Below the pieces are notes generated by a model, which worked only from the letters and a program-made list of their open reading frames with translations, ran no database searches and was not told the DNA's origin. A stretch of DNA of 26,593 bases from an uncultured Oscillospiraceae bacterium. GTDB lineage: Bacteria > Bacillota_A > Clostridia > Oscillospirales > Oscillospiraceae. Location: contig CALXGD010000131.1 in the NCBI GenBank assembly GCA_944387745.1, positions 1 to 26,593 of the forward strand, given 5' to 3'. Numbering within the stretch: position 1 is the first letter of the stretch; each line of letters begins with the position of its first letter. Made by a program: the position numbers and the translations under genes. Below, piece by piece: positions 21,940-26,593 of this stretch.

Positions 21940-24854
21940 AAGAGCCTGTTCTGGATCCCAGAGACCGGAGAGAGATCCTATCTCAGGTGGCCGCCCGGGC
22001 CCGGTCCTACACCCCGGAGTGGCGATATGAGGGGGCGGAGGACGACCCTGGCTCCGCCTTGGCGGAGCTGTTCGGGGAGATGTTCTACCAGACAGTGGAC
22101 CGAATGAACTCGGTGCCCGGCAAGCTGCGGACGGAGTTTCTCAATCTCACCGGCTTCCAGATGCCCGATCCGGAGCCCGCCTCCGGTCTGCTCCAGTTTA
22201 CCGCCCACGACACGGTGGAGGAGCCGGTGCCTGTGCCCCAGGGAACTCAGGTGTTCACCCCGGACGAAGAGGGGGAGAATGTGGTCTACGAGACCGTGCG
22301 GACCATCCAGTCAACGCCTGCCCAGCTGCGAGAAGTGTACTACGCGGATGCCCGGAACGAGGTAATTCAAAGGCTGGACCTGGAGCGACCGCAGCCCTTC
22401 TTTGCGGACACGGGGGGAGAAAACCTTCAGCGCCATCGCTTCACCGTCGGACAGGCGGACGTGCTGGCCTTGAGAGGGCCCTGCCAGGTGGAGGTGGAGC
22501 TGCGGCAGGAGGGGGGCTTCACTGCGGTGGAAACCGCCCAACGGCTGGCCGACCCGGCGCTGAGCCGGTGGACCTTCCGCTCCGGCGGGGAGGAGAAGCC
22601 CTTTACTTCGGTCCGGGCAGAGGAGAATACGGTGGTCCTCACCTATGAGGGGACGGATGAGTTCGAGGCGGACGAAGGCGGCAGCTGTTCCATCTCCTGC
22701 TGGGGACACTTCGGTTCAGGGACCATTGTGCTGGATGGCGTCGGGCTGCGCAGCCGTCCCCTGGACCGGATTGCGCTGGATTCCGTGTCCAGCGGAGACG
22801 TGCCCCTGGATTTGACGGAGGGGGGTTACTGCCTTGACCGCCGGCCCGCCGTATACAATCTGTGTTATTTCCGCTCTGATCAGGCATTTCGCAAGCTGGG
22901 GGCCAGAGTAGCCCTGAGCCTGGAGATTGTCCCTGTGGTCACGGACTTGGCGGGGGAGGGACCCCGGTATCAGTTCAATCAGTACATCATTGACAAGCGA
23001 GACGCGGTGGCCGTAGTCCCCGACGACGTATATGTGGACCAGGTGGTCTGGGAGTATTTCAACGGGGTGGGCTGGCGCCCGCTCGCGGTGTCGGGCAACC
23101 GAAATCCGTTTTCCTGCAAGCAGGAGGGAAAACTGGAGGTTATCTTTGACGTGCCAGAGGACATGGCACAGGCGGAGGTCAATGCCCAGCCGGGCTGGTA
23201 TATCCGGGCACGAGTGGCCCATGTAGAGAACATCTACTCCATGACGCCCCGCTGGATCGTTCCCTTTCTGAAGGGGGCGGCGTGTACCTGGAGCTACAGC
23301 CGCTTTGTGCCGGTTCAGCGGTGCGCCGCAGAGAACAATGGGGCCTGGACGGAGCTGGAGGACCTCTCCCAGGTGGAGCGACTGGCTTTTCCCGCCTTCG
23401 CCGGCCTGGAGGCACACCCCAGAGCCATGTATTTCTGTTTTGACCGCTCTCCCCACGCCATGCCCCTGTCCATCTTTTTCGATGTGGCGGGACGGGTGAG
23501 GCTGGAGGACAAGCTGCGCTTTGAGGCCTGGACGGGAGAGCGCTTTGAGCCGGTGCGCACCGTGGATCTGACCCGAAATCTGCTCCACCCGGGGGCGATG
23601 CTGCTCTACCTGCCCCGTCCTCTGCCGGAGCACAGCCTGTTCGGAGCCCGGGGCTTTTGGTTGAGGCTGTCCCGCAGCTCCTATCTGGAGAACCGGGGCG
23701 GAGTACCCTGGATGAACCGAGTGGCTCTGAACATTGTGGAGGCTGTCCAGCGGCAGCGGGCCGAAGATGAGATCTTTTCCACTGGAGTCTATGAGGCCAA
23801 TAAGACCCTGACCCTTCTGAATCACCCCGTCCTGGAGGTGCAGGTGTGGGTAGATGAGGTGGCGGACTTGGCAATGGCTGACGCGGAGCGGCTGGAGCAG
23901 GAGCTGCCCGGCCGGGTGCGGCTGGAGCGGGAGGACCGGGTAGTCACCCACTGCTGGGTGCGGTGGGAGCGCCAGGGGGATTTGGCCCTGGCTGCCGGGG
24001 ACGAGCGGTGCTATCAGCTGGATCCCTACACTGGAACAATCCGCTTCGGGGATGGCATTCACGGACGGGTTCCGCCCCAGGGGGAGGAGAATATCCGGGT
24101 GAGCTACTCCTTCGGCGGCGGTACCTGGGGCAATCGCCCCGCCGGATCAATAAACGACCTGGTGGGCGCCCTTCCACGAATCAGCCAGGTGAGAAATGTG
24201 ACGGCCATGAGCGGCGGCACCGACCGCTTCTCGCCAGAGCGGGTGGACCGCATCGGCAATCAGCGCCTGCGCCACCGGAACCGCGCCGCAGGCGTCCGGG
24301 ATTTTGAAGAGATCGTGGCCCAGGACTTTCCCCAGGCCAGGCATGTGAAATGCTTCTCCGGCCGGGATGGGAGCGGGAACTACGCCCCCGGCCATGTGAG
24401 TGTGGTGGTGGAGGGCTGCGACTTGGACAGCCAGCGGGTTACCGATGACCTGTGCGAGCGCATCTACAGCGCCCTGTCCCAGCAGTGCGACTGCATACTG
24501 GTGGAGGAGGGCCGGCTCCATGTGGTGGGCTCTACCGTCATCACAGTAAACAGCACGGTGTCTGTGGAGATGGAGGACCCGGACCTGGGGGCCGCCACCC
24601 AGCAGGCCATCGCCCAGCGGCTGGAGGAGCTGATCAACGGCCGCTGGCGGGAGCAGGATATTGGACGGCAGCTTCGGATTGCCCAGGTGTGGCAGACGGT
24701 GCGGGACACCCCCAATGTGCGTCTGGTCCGGAGTATCCTGCTGGAAGGCCGGTACAACCAGGCGGGGCGGGAGCGGGTGGTGCCCCTGGAGGACGACGAC
24801 GCTTTCCCATACGCCACGGTAAAGAGCGGGATCCATCTGGTGCAGGTGGGATAA
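21936..24854 (+). CDS. Baseplate J / gp6-like wedge protein (Afp11-like)
   Basis: The 972-aa protein opens with YTPEWRYEGAEDDPGSALAE, then a long beta-rich middle, IRFGDGIHGRVPPQGEENIRV near residue 702, and the baseplate-J segment YSFGGGTWGNRPAGSINDLV with the RNRAAGVRDFEEIVAQDFP region. It forms the wedge ring around the hub. The GTG start overlaps the gp25-like stop by four bases. Length is similar to Afp11-type proteins. Expected to assemble with the next gene's product. Confidence 0.93.
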   Translation: MKEPVLDPRDRREILSQVAARARSYTPEWRYEGAEDDPGSALAELFGEMFYQTVDRMNSVPGKLRTEFLNLTGFQMPDPEPASGLLQFTAHDTVEEPVPVPQGTQVFTPDEEGENVVYETVRTIQSTPAQLREVYYADARNEVIQRLDLERPQPFFADTGGENLQRHRFTVGQADVLALRGPCQVEVELRQEGGFTAVETAQRLADPALSRWTFRSGGEEKPFTSVRAEENTVVLTYEGTDEFEADEGGSCSISCWGHFGSGTIVLDGVGLRSRPLDRIALDSVSSGDVPLDLTEGGYCLDRRPAVYNLCYFRSDQAFRKLGARVALSLEIVPVVTDLAGEGPRYQFNQYIIDKRDAVAVVPDDVYVDQVVWEYFNGVGWRPLAVSGNRNPFSCKQEGKLEVIFDVPEDMAQAEVNAQPGWYIRARVAHVENIYSMTPRWIVPFLKGAACTWSYSRFVPVQRCAAENNGAWTELEDLSQVERLAFPAFAGLEAHPRAMYFCFDRSPHAMPLSIFFDVAGRVRLEDKLRFEAWTGERFEPVRTVDLTRNLLHPGAMLLYLPRPLPEHSLFGARGFWLRLSRSSYLENRGGVPWMNRVALNIVEAVQRQRAEDEIFSTGVYEANKTLTLLNHPVLEVQVWVDEVADLAMADAERLEQELPGRVRLEREDRVVTHCWVRWERQGDLALAAGDERCYQLDPYTGTIRFGDGIHGRVPPQGEENIRVSYSFGGGTWGNRPAGSINDLVGALPRISQVRNVTAMSGGTDRFSPERVDRIGNQRLRHRNRAAGVRDFEEIVAQDFPQARHVKCFSGRDGSGNYAPGHVSVVVEGCDLDSQRVTDDLCERIYSALSQQCDCILVEEGRLHVVGSTVITVNSTVSVEMEDPDLGAATQQAIAQRLEELINGRWREQDIGRQLRIAQVWQTVRDTPNVRLVRSILLEGRYNQAGRERVVPLEDDDAFPYATVKSGIHLVQVG

Positions 24855-24890
24855 TTTGATGGGACAACAACCGGAGGGGAGGGGTGCCTT

Positions 24891-26593
24891 ATGCTGAAGG
24901 TGCGGAATCTGGACGACCAGACCTTTGAAGAGATCGTGCAGGCGGCGGAGGGGCGGCTGCCGTGGCTGTGCCCGGTGTGGACCGACCACAACGCCCACGA
25001 CCCAGGCATTACCATCCTGGAGCTGATGGCATGGTACAAGGAGCTGCAGCAGTACCATATGAATCAGTTTACTCAGGAGCTGCAGCGCAAGCTGCTAAAG
25101 CTGGCCGGAGCCGCCTGTCTGTCGGCCACTCCAGCCTCCTGCGTGGTGGAATTGGAGGCGGAGGGACCGGGGCGGCCAGCCCTGTCCAGGCTGTCCACCC
25201 GGGAAGGCATCTCCTTTGAGCTGGTCGAGGATGTTCCGGTCCGGCGGCCGGCGGTGGCTCAGGTCTGGGTTGTCCAGGGCGACCGCCGTATGGATGTAGG
25301 CGAGCTGCTGGGCGACCGATCCATCACCTTCCGGCCCTTTGCGGGAACTGGCGGAGAGCGGGCTGCACTGCAGATCGGCTTTTCCCAGCTGGGAGAGGGG
25401 GACCTGCGGCTCTGGTTTGATGTGGTGCCCCCCGAGGGAGTACAGAGGAATCCCTTCTCCTCCCCGGAACAGATTCCCCGAATCATTCGCTGGAGCTGTC
25501 AGGGTTCGGAGGGGACCCGGTTGGTCCAGGATGATACCCACGCCCTCAGCGTCAGCGGCTATGTGACTCTCCGGCCTGAGGGGGAGTGGCCCGCCGGCGA
25601 GGATGGCCTGTACTGGCTCACCCTCACCCTGGAGGACCCCGGTTGCGAGGAGGAGGTTCGGCTGTCCGGCCTGTCTGCTGGCCGGTATCCGGCCCTTCAG
25701 CAGGAGACCTGGGCCAAGACCCACTGCTTTCAGGCTCCTGCCCGGCAGGACTGGACAGCTCGGCTGACGGACGCCCAGGCCAGGGAGGGTGATCTGGCAG
25801 TTTTTCTGCGCACCGGGGCCGACCAGTGGCAGCAGACCGGCCAGTGGCAGACGGCGGTAGACCAGGAGGGGAGGGTGCTCCAGCTGGACACCTCACTGGC
25901 GGCCCAGGACGGGGCGGACAATGTGCTGGTGGTGAGCCTGGACCCGGCCCGCAGCGGCCAGCTCCTCTTTGACGCCAAGGGCCTGCCGGGAGAGACCTTT
26001 TTCCTGGATTTGGAGGGGCGGATGGCCCTCACCGAGTCCTTCACCCTCCTGTGCGACACCCTCCAGCGGGACGGACAGATCCGCCCGGCCCTGTGGCGGT
26101 GTGTGGAGGACCTATATGCCTGTGGGCCCCGGGACCGGGTGTTCACCTATGATCCACTGCGGGAGACGATCACCTTCGGGGACGGGGAACACGGAGCTCT
26201 CCTCCGCCGGGGCAAAGGGGCCGTGCTGGCGGCAAATCTGACAGTGTCTCACTGCGGCGGAGGCAATATCCCCGCCGGAGAGAACCTGACCTTTGAGGAC
26301 GGCGGGCAGCGGGTGCGCAACCGAGCTGCCTCCGGCGGAGCGGCTGCTGAGACCCCTGACCAGGCCCGTGCCCGGCTGCTAAAGAAATTGAGCGACACCC
26401 GGAAGTGCGTCTCCGCCGCCGACTATGAGCGGCTGACCAGGGAGACGCCGGGACTGCGGGTGGCGGCGGCCAAAGCTCTGCCCGCCTATGATCCGGAGGA
26501 GCCCGCCGGCGTGAGTCGGCTGCCTACGGTGACGGTGGTGGCGGTGCCCGCCGGCACGGCGGAGCGGGCCATACCGGACCGGCGGTTTTTAAC
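24891..26593 (+). CDS. Second baseplate wedge protein (Afp12-like), cut by the window end
   Basis: An ATG at 24891, preceded by CCGGAGGGGAGGGG, opens a frame with no stop through the window end (567 complete codons). The N-terminus has WTDHNAHDPGITILELMAWY, the hallmark of CIS/phage baseplate assembly proteins, and later YDPLRETITFGDGEHGALL and SHCGGGNIPAGENL, matching the end of the baseplate-J-type fold in the previous protein. ARARLLKKLSDTRKCVSAAD and PGLRVAAAKALP continue that pattern. The C-terminus is missing from this window. Confidence 0.9.
   Translation, partial: MLKVRNLDDQTFEEIVQAAEGRLPWLCPVWTDHNAHDPGITILELMAWYKELQQYHMNQFTQELQRKLLKLAGAACLSATPASCVVELEAEGPGRPALSRLSTREGISFELVEDVPVRRPAVAQVWVVQGDRRMDVGELLGDRSITFRPFAGTGGERAALQIGFSQLGEGDLRLWFDVVPPEGVQRNPFSSPEQIPRIIRWSCQGSEGTRLVQDDTHALSVSGYVTLRPEGEWPAGEDGLYWLTLTLEDPGCEEEVRLSGLSAGRYPALQQETWAKTHCFQAPARQDWTARLTDAQAREGDLAVFLRTGADQWQQTGQWQTAVDQEGRVLQLDTSLAAQDGADNVLVVSLDPARSGQLLFDAKGLPGETFFLDLEGRMALTESFTLLCDTLQRDGQIRPALWRCVEDLYACGPRDRVFTYDPLRETITFGDGEHGALLRRGKGAVLAANLTVSHCGGGNIPAGENLTFEDGGQRVRNRAASGGAAAETPDQARARLLKKLSDTRKCVSAADYERLTRETPGLRVAAAKALPAYDPEEPAGVSRLPTVTVVAVPAGTAERAIPDRRFL

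Noticed and set aside
22716..24062. Long minus-strand open frame (448 codons) opposite the wedge gene
   Set aside because: It is a GC-rich shadow of the baseplate-J gene, with no ribosome site and no recognisable protein pattern.
9451..26593. Intact prophage
   Set aside because: No capsid, portal, terminase, integrase, holin or lysin is seen, and LysM plus paired wedge proteins fit CIS better; the unseen right flank could still change this.
1..26593. CRISPR array, tRNA, rRNA or insertion sequence
   Set aside because: No regular spaced repeats, cloverleaf, rRNA-like segment, transposase or terminal inverted repeats were noticed on either strand.

Overview
The window is GC-rich, densely coded DNA with strong AGGAGG-type ribosome sites and frequent GTG/TTG starts. 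It most resembles a gut clostridial genome of the Oscillospiraceae type (Flavonifractor/Lawsonibacter-like). That placement comes from gene content and style (mutL-miaA-hfq order, a DUF1846 protein, a LytTR-type receiver fold), not from a database search.

Left part, about 0.25-7.2 kb, minus strand. This is a housekeeping operon read right to left: a small ABC-type ATPase, mutL, two tandem paralogous genes of unknown function, miaA, hfq and a HlyD-like membrane-anchored adaptor, ending in a clear intrinsic terminator at 245-284. The first ~115 bases hold an asparagine-codon-rich fragment resembling the repeats of diversity-generating retroelements. It looks truncated or decayed.

Middle, 7.4-9.4 kb, plus strand. 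A DUF1846 gene with its own promoter ends in a 14-bp perfect hairpin. About 320 bases with no recognisable gene follow, and then a good extended -10 promoter at 9380-9408.

Right part, 9.45 kb to the window end, plus strand. This is a contractile injection system (CIS) related to the Afp/PVC/eCIS family, running off the right edge. It starts with a four-gene leader module: a receiver domain that has lost its phosphorylation residues, a 355-aa helical protein, a 130-aa protein, and a YbjN/secretion-chaperone-like protein. Then come one sheath, tube 1, a chaperone-position protein with a DUF6760-like ORF in its -1 frame, tubes 2 and 3, a 994-aa low-complexity protein, a LysM baseplate protein, a spike split into gp27-like and gp5-like genes, a gp25-like protein and two baseplate-J/wedge proteins, the second cut by the window end. 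The AAA+ ATPase, tape measure, fibre and terminator expected for this family would lie further right. No capsid, portal, terminase, integrase or lysis gene is seen, so a CIS rather than a whole prophage is favoured.

The most notable signals beyond ordinary annotation are: (1) a T TTT TTG slippery site with an upstream SD-like element that would fuse the chaperone-position gene to the DUF6760 ORF, as in phage tail-chaperone frameshifts; (2) a hairpin between the Shine-Dalgarno and the start codon of the sheath gene that would bring them to optimal spacing; (3) the inactive receiver heading the cluster; and (4) the very large repetitive disordered protein between the tubes and the LysM protein.
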